This document shows, one piece after another, positions 56,737 to 64,000 of a DNA stretch of 64,000 nucleotides; position 1 is the first letter of the stretch, and each line of letters starts with the position of its first letter. Source of the stretch: Candidatus Bathyarchaeota archaeon (GTDB lineage Archaea; Thermoproteota; Bathyarchaeia; TCS64); contig JAPKYO010000066.1 in the NCBI GenBank assembly GCA_026394265.1, forward strand, positions 49,257 through 113,256. Direction: 5' to 3'. The notes below the pieces were generated by a model. That model worked only from the letters and a program-made list of their open reading frames with translations, was not told where the DNA came from and ran no database searches. The position numbers and the translations under genes are program-made.

Positions 56737-57975
56737 TTGGTTGAATGCTGGCTCCCATACGGAAACACCGAAGTATACGTCACAGTCGACATGAAGGACC
56801 TCCTAAGCATAGCGGAGCCCGCCCGCGTCGACCCGAGGCAGCACCCCCGGGAGATTGTAGCTAAGGCACTCTCCGAGCCGCGGGGCTCCAAGAGGCTTGA
56901 GGAACTCGCCGGCCCGGACTGCACGGTCTCGATAGCCCTCGAGGGAACGACGGCCCCCGCAAACGCCGTCGCGGTACTCGCGCCGATCGTAACCCAGCTC
57001 GTCAACCTCATAGTTCCCCGGGACAAGATCACCGTCATCATCGCCAACGGGGTCAGGGAGAGAAGCAGCAAGGATCTCATCAAGGCCCTGAAGGCTTCGG
57101 ATGACCTCAAGGGCGTCAACATAGTCGAGCACACCAGTGCGACTACGAGCCTCTCCGCCCTCGGTGAGACCCGGCAGAAGACGCCAGTCGCCGTCAACAA
57201 GGCATACACCGACGCGAAGATCAAGATAGTCGCCGGGGAGGTCGAGGCGGACTGCTACACGGGCTTCACGGGTGCCCACACGGCGATTATCCCCGGCCTC
57301 GCCTCCCCCGCGACCGTGGAGGCACACAGGAAACTCATACTCAAGGGAGACGTGAAGCCCGGCGTCGTCGAGGCGAATCAGGTAAAGGAGGACGCGCTCG
57401 AGGCCGCGAAGATGGCGGGGTGCGATATCGCGATTCAGCTCGTCACCAACACGCGTGGCAGGCTCCTATCGGCCTTCGCGGGTGCCCTCGAGGAGACTTG
57501 GGGGCAGGCCATCTACGCCCTCGGTGCAGGCTACCAGATCAACGCGGAGGTCGGCGCCGACATAGTCATCGTCAGCACGGGTGGCTCGAAGCACGACTAC
57601 GACCTATACTCCGCCGCGTGGGCGCTGCAGGGGTCGACGAGGCTCGTGAAGAAGGGAGGCGCCATCATCCTCCTCGCCGAGTGCCCCGAGGGGCTGGGCG
57701 CCGAGACGTTCTCCAACCTCGCACACGTCGAGCAGCAATCCGAGCTAGAGAGGCGGTACGCCATCGGCGCCGAGGCGCTGCAGGTCTTGAAGGCAGCCAC
57801 GACGAAGTGCCAGGTCTTCCTCGTCTCAAGCCTCCCCAAGTACATGGTTGAGCCACTCGGCGTCTCGGTGGCCCGGACTGCGAACGACGCCTACCAGAAG
57901 GCGGCCGACGGCAGGAGGGGGCGCAGAACCCTTGTCATCCCCTACGGCTGCTCGACGGTCCCCGTCGGCGCCTAA
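56737..57975 (+). CDS. LarA-like (DUF2088) protein lacking the nickel-pincer lysine
   Basis: 412 residues of the lactate-racemase-like superfamily. The start PYG (residues 7-9), IPxxx-like strands, GFTGAHTAIIPGLASPATVEAH (176-197) and C-terminal STGGSKHDYDLYSAAWALQ are in the family order. The residues that hold the nickel-pincer cofactor in LarA appear replaced. The 'GTHR' His is Arg107 (NGVRERS), and the Lys of 'GGPK' is Thr182. Nickel-dependent racemisation is therefore unlikely by the known mechanism. The real reaction is unknown. Start TTG 56737. It ends overlapping the site-2 protease gene (4 nt, convergent). Confidence 0.82.
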   Translation: MVECWLPYGNTEVYVTVDMKDLLSIAEPARVDPRQHPREIVAKALSEPRGSKRLEELAGPDCTVSIALEGTTAPANAVAVLAPIVTQLVNLIVPRDKITVIIANGVRERSSKDLIKALKASDDLKGVNIVEHTSATTSLSALGETRQKTPVAVNKAYTDAKIKIVAGEVEADCYTGFTGAHTAIIPGLASPATVEAHRKLILKGDVKPGVVEANQVKEDALEAAKMAGCDIAIQLVTNTRGRLLSAFAGALEETWGQAIYALGAGYQINAEVGADIVIVSTGGSKHDYDLYSAAWALQGSTRLVKKGGAIILLAECPEGLGAETFSNLAHVEQQSELERRYAIGAEALQVLKAATTKCQVFLVSSLPKYMVEPLGVSVARTANDAYQKAADGRRGRRTLVIPYGCSTVPVGA

Positions 57976-59090
57976 GCCTGCAACAACACGATCAGCGACA
58001 GCCCCATGAGGACCGCGTAGCCGATCAACCCGAACTTCCTGCTCAGGCTCGTGGGGGACACGTCGTCGAGTGGCGCCATCGACTCGGTCCCCTCTCTCAT
58101 CAGGAAGAACGCGATTATCACCGCCATTATGACGTAGCCCGATATCATCAGCAGGAAGACCCCCGCGATCGAGATGATCTTATGCGTCTCCCGCCCGAAG
58201 AGCGCCCTTATGACGTGGCCGCCGTCGAGCTGCCAACTCGGTATCAGGTTGACGAAGGTGACTAGAAAGCCGACCCACGCGGCGAATGCGAGGGGGTGGA
58301 GGACGAGGACGCTGCCCTCCGCCGTGGGGCGGATGATGTCCGAGATCACCTGAAGGGCGATGGGCATAGGTATCTGCTGGAACCTGACCTGCGGGTAGGC
58401 GATGGTCCACTCGGAGACCTTGTCGATGGGGACCGAGAACGAGAGCCAGATCCCGACGACCCCGACGAGTATGGATGTTATGAAGCCGAAGAATGGCCCC
58501 GATATGCCGAGGTCGAAGAGGTCGTCCCGGTTCGTCGGCGGCTCATCCTGGCTTATCACGGCGCCGAATGTCCCCCCCATCCCCGGCGGGGCCGGTATGA
58601 AGAATGGCCACGACGCCCTTATCCCCCTCCTCTCCGAAGCCAGCTTATGCCCCATCTCGTGGACCCCGAAGACCACGACAATACCCAGCGTGAATATGAG
58701 GGCATTCAAGAAGACCGGCGTCCCCACCATGAGCGACTGTGTGAGGACAGGGTTATCGCTTCGCAGGTAACCGTCCACGAAGACCGTGCAGACCGTCACG
58801 GCGAACAGCAGAATGTTCCTCGTCCTGCCCCGCTTCTTCTCGGCCGGCCTAGGGGACAGCGTCACATAGTACCTCCCGACGATCCACCTAAACTCGGCTA
58901 GGTACCCCATCGGCCTGAGCCTATCAGCGAGGTCCCTGAAAGCCACCTTAAGGACCTCCTGCTTGTCCCCCTCCATCTTCTGCGAGACTATGTAATTTGG
59001 CGTCTCCCTATCTAGGAAGCGATCCTCGACGACGAAGAGGGACTCGACGAGCCCATCCACCTCCGCGTTGACGAGGAAACTCCCTGACAA
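57972..59090 (-). CDS. Site-2-type membrane metalloprotease (M50)
   Basis: 372 residues with about six to seven membrane segments. The zinc motif is HEMGH (H144-E-x-x-H148) in VVVFGVHEMGHKLAS. The third ligand region is NLIPSWQLDGGHVIRALFG (the LDG motif). The N-terminal 90 residues are soluble (FVVEDRFLDRETPNYIVSQK). Such proteases cut membrane-bound regulators or clear signal peptides. It is divergent from the acetyltransferase gene, with about 103 nt between. Confidence 0.93.
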   Translation of the reverse strand: MSGSFLVNAEVDGLVESLFVVEDRFLDRETPNYIVSQKMEGDKQEVLKVAFRDLADRLRPMGYLAEFRWIVGRYYVTLSPRPAEKKRGRTRNILLFAVTVCTVFVDGYLRSDNPVLTQSLMVGTPVFLNALIFTLGIVVVFGVHEMGHKLASERRGIRASWPFFIPAPPGMGGTFGAVISQDEPPTNRDDLFDLGISGPFFGFITSILVGVVGIWLSFSVPIDKVSEWTIAYPQVRFQQIPMPIALQVISDIIRPTAEGSVLVLHPLAFAAWVGFLVTFVNLIPSWQLDGGHVIRALFGRETHKIISIAGVFLLMISGYVIMAVIIAFFLMREGTESMAPLDDVSPTSLSRKFGLIGYAVLMGLSLIVLLQA

Positions 59091-59193
59091 GGCTTATACA
59101 AAGAACCTCAAGAGTAACACACTTAAAAAAGGCTTGCAGGAGAATCCGACGCGTTTAAATCCACGTGATTCCCGAGTGAAAGGCGAATCGGGG

Positions 59194-59694
59194 ATGAGCG
59201 AAGGGTACACTCTCAGGACGTTCAGGGGAGAGGACCTGAACAGGGTCATGGCCATAAACTTCGAGTGCCTCCCCGAGAACTACAGCAGCAGCTTCTACAG
59301 GGAGCTCTACAGTAGGTTCCCGGAGACCTTCATCGTAGCGGAGGCGGACGGCGACATACAGGGATACATAATGTGCCGCGTCGAGAGGGGCTTCAGCAAG
59401 CTACGCAGCCTCAGCCCGGCGCGCCTCATGCACGTCGTCTCCATAGCCACACGTGAGCAGTACAGGCGCCGCGGCATCGCCAAGGCCCTCATGCTCGAGG
59501 GGATGAAGAAGAGCGCAGCCTTCTACGAGGCGACGGAGTGCTACCTCGAGGTACGCGTCGGCAACGAACCCGCCATCGCCCTCTACGAGAGGCTCGGCTT
59601 CTCCAAGACGAAGAGAAACTACGGCTACTACCTCGACGGGGAGGACGCTTGGGTCATGTCCCTCGCCATCCCCGGAAAGGGGAAGCTTCAATAG
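59194..59694 (+). CDS. Archaeal N-terminal acetyltransferase (Ard1/RimI-like GNAT)
   Basis: 166 residues from ATG 59194 (MSEGYTLRTF); the upstream frame opens earlier but has no conserved text. GNAT motif A is SIATREQYRRRGIAKALMLEGM. The motif B region ECYLEVRVGNEPAIALYERLGFSKTKRNYGYYLDGEDAWVM is diagnostic of RimI/Ard1-type enzymes that acetylate protein N-termini. TTTAAAT near 59153 gives a TATA box about 38 nt before the start. In archaea this enzyme acetylates many proteins starting Ser/Ala/Met. It shares a reading direction with the next small gene. Confidence 0.93.
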   Translation: MSEGYTLRTFRGEDLNRVMAINFECLPENYSSSFYRELYSRFPETFIVAEADGDIQGYIMCRVERGFSKLRSLSPARLMHVVSIATREQYRRRGIAKALMLEGMKKSAAFYEATECYLEVRVGNEPAIALYERLGFSKTKRNYGYYLDGEDAWVMSLAIPGKGKLQ

Positions 59695-59726
59695 TCCCCC
59701 GCACGCAGCGCTTCGTGGTGGCGGAA

Positions 59727-59894
59727 ATGGACATAGTACTCGTCTACACGATACTCATCTACCTCGCTGCCTTCGCCATGCTCGCCTGGTTCGCCAGGTT
59801 CACCCTGAAGCTCATCAAGCAGCACAACGACATCTACCCCCTCCTCTACGACGTGGAGGAGGCGGAGAAGAAGAAGCAGCGCGGCGAAAGCTAG
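59727..59894 (+). CDS. Small single-pass membrane protein, 55 aa
   Basis: From ATG 59727: one N-terminal hydrophobic helix (residues 4-28, VLVYTILIYLAAFAMLAWF), then a short basic/amphipathic stretch (ARFTLKLIKQHNDIYPLLYDVEEAEKKKQRGES). It is a likely type with the N-terminus outside and the acidic-basic tail inside. No family recognised. It follows the acetyltransferase gene by 32 nt on the same strand, so co-transcription is likely. It could be a real small protein, but a shadow of a longer frame is not excluded. Confidence 0.55.
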   Translation: MDIVLVYTILIYLAAFAMLAWFARFTLKLIKQHNDIYPLLYDVEEAEKKKQRGES

Positions 59895-60026
59895 ACGCTG
59901 GAGTTTTCGTCCCACGGGGAAGGAGAAGCCTCCCTCGGTGATTTGAGTCACCTTGGATGGTGGTTATAGGGCGGATTTCTTCGGTAAAGTATTTAGGCGC
60001 CCTGCTCGCATGGGAGAAAGATTGCA

Positions 60027-60530
60027 TTGGGGGACAAGGCGCTCATACCCTGGCGCGAGGTCGCGAGCTGGGGCTGCAGGGCGTGCGGCAACTGCTGCGT
60101 AGGCTACAGGGTCCCCCTGAAGATGGACGAGTTTGTAAAGATTGGGGGCGCCTGCGGTCAAGATGTCTTCGAGTACGGCATGGGCAAGGTCTACCTGCGC
60201 AACGGGCTGGACCGCCGCTGCGTCCTCCAGCACCCCCTCATGGACAGGTGGATATGCACCGTACAGGGCATGAAGCCCACCGCGTGCCGCCTCTTCCCCT
60301 TCCGCATACAGCACAAACCCGTATACCCCCGAGGCGACAACAGCGCCTACAAGCTCGGGGACAAGATCTACTACATCTACCTCGACCCCGACTGCAAGGG
60401 CATCGTCCCCGGGCAGCCGACGGAGAGGTTCGCGATGCAGGTGCTCCCCGAGATCATCAGGAGCGGCTTCGGCGTGGCGCAGAAGCAGAGGTTCACGACG
60501 TCCAAGTTCATCTCGTGGACGCCTCCGTGA
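60027..60530 (+). CDS. YkgJ-family cysteine-cluster protein
   Basis: 167 residues of the YkgJ/CxxCxxCC family. The CRACGNCCVGYRVPLKMDEF N-terminus, the central RRCVLQ/WICTVQGMKPTACRLFPFR block and the C-terminal 'DPDCKG' give the typical eight-Cys set that binds zinc or an Fe-S cluster. The exact reaction is not known for most members; some act in methylation or redox. The start is TTG 60027. The ribosome site is weak. It is followed by a long noncoding gap. Confidence 0.9.
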   Translation: MGDKALIPWREVASWGCRACGNCCVGYRVPLKMDEFVKIGGACGQDVFEYGMGKVYLRNGLDRRCVLQHPLMDRWICTVQGMKPTACRLFPFRIQHKPVYPRGDNSAYKLGDKIYYIYLDPDCKGIVPGQPTERFAMQVLPEIIRSGFGVAQKQRFTTSKFISWTPP

Positions 60531-60920
60531 CTCTGCCGTCGACTGAGGTTAATCTATATTAAACCTGTTAAATGGGTTCGCTGTTCGCTTCGTCGTTTTC
60601 CCTTCGCCCACAATTAATCGTCGTCACACTTCGATGAGACATTATTAACACCGTGGAGACAATAATATGCCGGGGCCGGGATAATTCCGATCTGAATTTG
60701 CCACACGCGTACAACACAGGTTGTAAATCCGGTGAGATCCCTCCTAGGATTGCCCAGGTGGGAGCGCCTCAAGGGTCGGAGCAGCGTTCAAGACCCCCGC
60801 GAGACGCGGAACCCAGAGGGACGGGCTGCGTAAGGCCTCGAGGGCTTAGGCTCTTGGGAATCCTTCGTCCCCTCGGTGAGAACACCTGGGCACCTCCATT
60901 TTACCGGAAAAATTACTAGC
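60531..60920. other. Noncoding gap containing a structured RNA candidate
   Basis: A 390-nt gap with AT-rich DNA up to about 60670 (including AATTAAT and ATTATTAACA promoter-like boxes). It is followed by a GC-rich core to 60905 and an A-rich end. The GC-rich core can form several stems and is listed separately as an RNA candidate. No protein frame is convincing. Confidence 0.6.
60700..60905. ncRNA. Unassigned structured RNA candidate
   Basis: Several complementary blocks occur in order. TACAAC/GTTGTA makes a hairpin at 60710-60725. AATCC/GGATT is at 60727-60751. A closing helix GCCCAGGTG (60752-60760) pairs with CACCTGGGC (60883-60891). Inside are GGGTC/GACCC (60773-60796), CCGCG-AGA-CGCGG (60797-60809) and GAGGGACG (60816-60823) with CGTCCCCTC (60866-60874). 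AT-rich DNA upstream could be a promoter; strand is not certain. I checked it against remembered SRP, RNase P and 5S consensus blocks and none fits, so the identity is open. Confidence 0.5.
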
Positions 60921-61556
60921 TCAGCCCGCGCGCCTTAGCCCGAAGAGCCCTCCGCCTTGGGTCGCGGCTGCGGCGCCACTGACCGCCCGCAGCGACCACA
61001 ACCCGAGGGCGAGCATGATGATCGTCGGAATTAGTGCCACAAACGCCGCCTTGCGGCCTGAGATGCCATAGTTGATCATGATCGCCAACCCCACGAAGAC
61101 GAGGCAGATTACCGAGAAGACGTTGAAGTAGCCGAGCAGGACCCCGATGAGGCCCCCGTTCGACGTCGCGGCTGTCTGCCCTAGGAACCAGTAGTCGACG
61201 AATCGGAGGAACTGCTGGACTAGGGCGGGGATGGTAGCGTAGCCGCTGAGGGCGAACATCCTGTTCCTGTCGCCCTTTCCGCCGAGGAGGTGGGCACAGG
61301 CGTGGTAGATCAGTGATGAGAGGACCCACCCGAGGAGGGTCATCACGATGGCGCCGATCGCGGCTATGGCCTGGACGGTCCCCGACATGCCGGCGACCGG
61401 GATCTCCATCCTCGAAGCGGCGGCGTAGGCTGCGCCCCCGGCGAATACCCCCGTGAGGGTGACGATGGCCGCGCCCTTCATGAGGTCCTTCGCCGTGACG
61501 GCGTCGAGCCACCTCTCGATGCGTGCAAGCCTGCCCTTGTACTGCTTCTCGGCCAA
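60921..61556 (-). CDS. Yip1-family membrane protein
   Basis: 211 residues with five hydrophobic segments (AAIVTLTGVFAGGAAYAAAS; AIAAIGAIVMTLLGWVLSSLIYH; LIGVLLGYFNVFSVICLVFVG; AFVALIPTIIMLALGLWSL) and the Yip1 marks ALSGYATIPALVQ and 'H-x-L-GG' (ACAHLLGGKGDRNR). Archaeal Yip1 proteins have no confirmed role; eukaryal relatives act in membrane traffic. The Gly/Ala-rich C-terminus is probably disordered. It converges with the noncoding RNA candidate region. A T5 tract follows its stop on the minus strand. Confidence 0.85.
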   Translation of the reverse strand: MAEKQYKGRLARIERWLDAVTAKDLMKGAAIVTLTGVFAGGAAYAAASRMEIPVAGMSGTVQAIAAIGAIVMTLLGWVLSSLIYHACAHLLGGKGDRNRMFALSGYATIPALVQQFLRFVDYWFLGQTAATSNGGLIGVLLGYFNVFSVICLVFVGLAIMINYGISGRKAAFVALIPTIIMLALGLWSLRAVSGAAAATQGGGLFGLRRAG

Positions 61557-61667
61557 TGTCTATTCCTAAGTAGGTCCATGAGCCCCAGATATATAGTTGA
61601 CCTCTACCTAGTCAGCGCCGCCTGTCCCTCCTGCTTATATTTTCTGGGGGCGTGGATAGGCTCCAGA

Positions 61668-62129
61668 ATGGTCGCGTCCGACGATGTCCGGAGCCACACC
61701 GCCATCCACATCCTGAAGGGGGCGGTCGTCCACGTCCTCGGCAGGGGCGCAAAGTGGTCGGCGAGCGCCCACAGCCAGGGCACACACGGGGGGCTCACCG
61801 TCCAGTTCGACCGCAAGCCCACCGACGAGGAGATGCAGAGGATCGAGGAGGCCGCCAACCAGAAGATCAAGGAAAATGCCCCCACCGAGGTCCACGAGTT
61901 GGCCCGCGGCGACGCCGAGGCCCGCTGGGGCGACGACATATACGACCTCTTCCCCCTCCCCGTCGAACTCAAGGTAGTCAAGGTCTTCCACCTCCCCGAC
62001 TGGAACGTCAACACCTGCGGCAAGCAACACTGCGAGAAGACCGCCGAGGTGGGCGGGATAAAGATAGAGAAGTGGCGCTACAGGGCGAACAAGCAGCTCC
62101 TAGAGATGAGCTTCGACGTAACAGGTTAA
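61668..62129 (+). CDS. AlaX-like alanyl-tRNA editing protein
   Basis: 153 residues from ATG 61668 (MVASDDVRSHTAIHIL); an upstream ATG 61578 would add a non-conserved stretch that includes the TATA box (GCTTATATTTTC, about 61633). The zinc site has HTAIH (residues 10-14, HxxxH) and a C-terminal CGKQH (about 114-118), as in AlaX/ThrRS-SAD editing domains. Inner marks are GGLTVQFDRKPTDEEMQRIEE and the KWRYRANKQLLEMSF end. AlaX removes Ser or Gly wrongly put on tRNA-Ala. It is near the archaeal AlaX-S size class. It shares a direction with the next gene, 36 nt on. Confidence 0.9.
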   Translation: MVASDDVRSHTAIHILKGAVVHVLGRGAKWSASAHSQGTHGGLTVQFDRKPTDEEMQRIEEAANQKIKENAPTEVHELARGDAEARWGDDIYDLFPLPVELKVVKVFHLPDWNVNTCGKQHCEKTAEVGGIKIEKWRYRANKQLLEMSFDVTG

Positions 62130-62165
62130 ATCCGGGTCGAGCCTAACCACTACCCGGTGTAACTC

Positions 62166-63167
62166 TTGAAGTTCAGCAGATACCTCTCGTGCATCGACAC
62201 CCACTGCAGCGGCGAATCCACTAGGATCGTCGTCGGCGGGCTGCCGAAGCTCCGCGGCAAGACGATGGCGGAGAAGCAGAAGTATTTCCAGGACCACTAC
62301 CACAGCCTCCTCGGCACCCTGATGAAGGAGCCGAGGGGCTTCGACGGCATGCTCGGCAGCGTACTCACGGAGTCCACCGTCCCCGAGGCGGACGTCGGCG
62401 TCATCTACCTCTGGACCGACGGCTACTTCAGCGCCTGCGGTGACTCGACGTACAGCTGCAGCGCAGCCCTCGTAAACACGGGCATGGTCGACGTCAAGGA
62501 GCCGTACACGGAGATCACCTTCGACACCGTCAGCGGCCTCGTCAAGACGAAGGTCGAGGTCAAGGACGGCGTCGCCAAGAGCATCGCCATGCAGGGAGTC
62601 CCCAGCTTCTACTGGAAGACGATGAAGTTCGACATACCAAAGATCGGCGAAGTCGAAGCTGACATCGCCTACGGCGGCCTCTGGTACGCCTTCATAAACG
62701 CGGACAGCATCGGCCTCAAGCCCACCCTAGAAAACAAGGGCGAGTGGATACCCCTCGGGTGGAAGATCAGGAACTTCATAGCCGACAGCATCAAGGTAGA
62801 CCACCCCGAGTACCCGGCGCTAAACATCCTCGACCTCGTCACCTTCTACACGAAGCCCAGCAAGAAGGAGTACACGAGCAGGCACTGGAACGTCTTCGGC
62901 CCCAAGCAGACGTGCAGGAGCCCCGCGGGCACGTGCACAAACGCACGCATGGCGGCGCTCTACGGCAAGGGAGAGTTGAAGCCCGGGCAGGAGGTAAAGT
63001 TCGAGTCCACCATAAGCACCGTGATGACGGGCAGGATCGCGAAGGAGGTCAAGGTGGGCAAGTACAAGGCGATAGTCCCCGACGTAGTCGCCTCCGCCTA
63101 CATCACCGGCTTCACGCAGGTGGTCATCGACCCAGACGACCCCCTCAAGGGCGGATTCCTACTCTAG
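62166..63167 (+). CDS. Proline-racemase-family protein with altered catalytic cysteine
   Basis: 333 residues of the proline racemase/hydroxyproline epimerase fold. IDTHCSGESTRIVVGGLPKLRG (10-31) is the family start and RGFDGMLGSVLTESTVPEADVGVIYL the substrate region. Catalytic Cys 1 is C91 (SACGDST, normally CGH). The second normally sits in SPCGTGTSA. Here it reads SPAGTCTNA, so the Cys is Ala254 while a Cys stands three places later (257). Racemase, epimerase or 3-hydroxyproline dehydratase activity is thus uncertain. It follows the AlaX-like gene by 36 nt. It may handle proline-type amino acids from peptide breakdown. Confidence 0.85.
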   Translation: MKFSRYLSCIDTHCSGESTRIVVGGLPKLRGKTMAEKQKYFQDHYHSLLGTLMKEPRGFDGMLGSVLTESTVPEADVGVIYLWTDGYFSACGDSTYSCSAALVNTGMVDVKEPYTEITFDTVSGLVKTKVEVKDGVAKSIAMQGVPSFYWKTMKFDIPKIGEVEADIAYGGLWYAFINADSIGLKPTLENKGEWIPLGWKIRNFIADSIKVDHPEYPALNILDLVTFYTKPSKKEYTSRHWNVFGPKQTCRSPAGTCTNARMAALYGKGELKPGQEVKFESTISTVMTGRIAKEVKVGKYKAIVPDVVASAYITGFTQVVIDPDDPLKGGFLL

Positions 63168-63173
63168 ACTCCT

Positions 63174-63938
63174 TTATTTGTGCGGCTTGGGAAACAACTC
63201 CTCGAGTTTCGCCTTTTTTAATTCTTGAGCGAAGATGCAGAGGTCGTCGACATGTGTTTTTAATATCTCTTTGCCGTGCTCCGGTGTCGCCTTCGTCGCC
63301 TCTATCGTCTTCCCCGCCGCGCCGAAGACCCCCGTTGGGCTGAGGTCGATGGTGTCCCACCCGAAGTCGGCGGGGCCCACCTTTTGGGTCTTCATCTTTA
63401 TGCCCGCGAGTGCCTCGTTCTGCTTGGTGTCGACGGCCTTCTTCATCTTGACTAGGTCTGGGCGTATGTGGAGCATGATGCTTGTCTCGTCCTCTCCGGC
63501 GTGGCCGTCCAGTTTAGTGGGGTATGCGGTGGCGATGGCGACGAATATGTCTTCGTCGCTGCGCAGGTCCTCGGCGACCTCCTTGAGGCTCGGGGTGTTG
63601 CCGCCGTGTCCGTTGATGATTAGAAACTTGCGTGGGCCGTGGCTCGATGCGCTGAGTATTATGGCCTTGATGTAGTCGCGGAAGACCCGGGGTGGGGCCC
63701 AGAGTGTTCCGGGGAACTGCCTGTGGTGGCTGCTGACGCCGACGGGGACGACGGGGAGAACCGGGAGCTTGACCCTGTCCCCGACCATGTTCGCTACGGC
63801 GTCCGCTGTCATGTGGTCCGTCCCCAGCGGGCAGTGCGGCCCGTGCTGCTCCGTGCTCCCCACGGGCAGGATGACCGCGTCAACTTCCTTCAGTAACGCC
63901 TGGGCTTCGACCCAGGAGACCTCAGCGAGTTTCACCAT
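63174..63938 (-). CDS. Creatininase-family amidohydrolase
   Basis: 254 residues of the creatininase/ArfB family. Metal ligands: PVGSTEQHGPHCPLGTDHMTAD (Glu, His, Asp), INGHGGN (His), and HAGEDETSIML (Glu). Archaeal members include ArfB, which deformylates a riboflavin/F420 precursor, and mycofactocin-linked hydrolases. Which one this is cannot be told. Start ATG 63938. It converges with the proline-racemase-like gene, 6 nt apart. TTAAAGG upstream in the right margin may be part of its promoter. Confidence 0.9.
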   Translation of the reverse strand: MVKLAEVSWVEAQALLKEVDAVILPVGSTEQHGPHCPLGTDHMTADAVANMVGDRVKLPVLPVVPVGVSSHHRQFPGTLWAPPRVFRDYIKAIILSASSHGPRKFLIINGHGGNTPSLKEVAEDLRSDEDIFVAIATAYPTKLDGHAGEDETSIMLHIRPDLVKMKKAVDTKQNEALAGIKMKTQKVGPADFGWDTIDLSPTGVFGAAGKTIEATKATPEHGKEILKTHVDDLCIFAQELKKAKLEELFPKPHK

Positions 63939-64000
63939 TGCCTATCGATCCAATTGTGGGCCTCCTTGGGGTTAAAGGTTGATCGCGGTGACCTGCATAC

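Noticed and set aside
60700..60905. SRP RNA, RNase P RNA or 5S rRNA
   Set aside because: The conserved GGAA-tetraloop helix 8 of SRP RNA, the RNase P core blocks and 5S consensus were not found, although GGAGCAGC recalls SRP in passing.
60653..60919. An 88-codon ORF across the RNA candidate
   Set aside because: No family pattern, and it cuts through the stems of the structured region; the base-pairing explains the sequence better.

Overview
The window is archaeal chromosome, most likely from the Thermoproteota (TACK) branch and probably a Bathyarchaeia-like lineage; this placement is inferred from gene content, not from a phylogeny. Archaeal markers include Alba, L14e next to an archaeal-type CMP kinase and a DUF106 (EMC3/YidC-like) insertase, Pth2, archaeal AspRS without a bacterial GAD insertion, geranylgeranyl reductase, a TrmB regulator, an HVO_2753-type zinc ribbon, AlaX-like editing protein and a two-gene glycine decarboxylase (gcvPA/gcvPB). 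Many genes have a TATA box about 25-35 nt before the start codon and little or no leader. GTG and TTG starts are common. No rRNA and no true CRISPR array were seen. Two tRNA genes are present, both with encoded CCA.

Region 1 (1-5058) is clearly lower in GC than the rest and looks accessory or decaying: a truncated GNAT acetyltransferase, short zinc-binding and hypothetical ORFs, a methyltransferase, a histone-deacetylase-family gene broken by several frameshifts and a stop, and a winged-helix regulator. Region 2 (5059-19100) holds housekeeping and stress genes: a tandem two-domain bacterioferritin-like protein, aspS-pth2, a KH-domain RNA-binding protein, Alba, endonuclease III, a gamma-carbonic-anhydrase-like protein lacking one zinc histidine, nadC-nadA, a membrane-anchored chelatase-like protein, an SPFH protein, an M28 peptidase and an MFS transporter.

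Region 3 (19137-30652) is transport and metabolism: a compact operon of a fused permease, two ATPases and a DUF47 PhoU-like protein with no binding protein; a RimK-like ligase; an ABC-2 exporter; an aminotransferase; a pair of long imperfect repeats; geranylgeranyl reductase and an FKBP isomerase. Region 4 (30836-38344) has a large SNF2 ATPase beside a PIN toxin/antitoxin-like pair, a TetR gene divergent from a C45-type Ntn hydrolase, a CPBP protease and the two tRNAs.

Region 5 (38395-49602) includes two M20 peptidases, an operon of TrmB regulator, an unknown protein and a double-KaiC ATPase with a dead second half, the L14e-cmk-DUF106 block, gcvPA-gcvPB, a ferredoxin, and a small Cas2-like gene bracketed by three near-identical 26-bp repeats. 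The last item is the strongest candidate for something undescribed. Region 6 (49649-64000) has a phosphoglucose/phosphomannose isomerase, a SPOUT methyltransferase, two cell-surface gene pairs each containing a membrane-bound winged-helix protein, a LarA-like protein without the cofactor lysine, a site-2 protease, an N-acetyltransferase, an unassigned structured noncoding region, and at the end AlaX-like, proline-racemase-like and creatininase-like enzymes. The many peptidases and amino-acid enzymes suggest a protein- or amino-acid-degrading heterotroph (inference).
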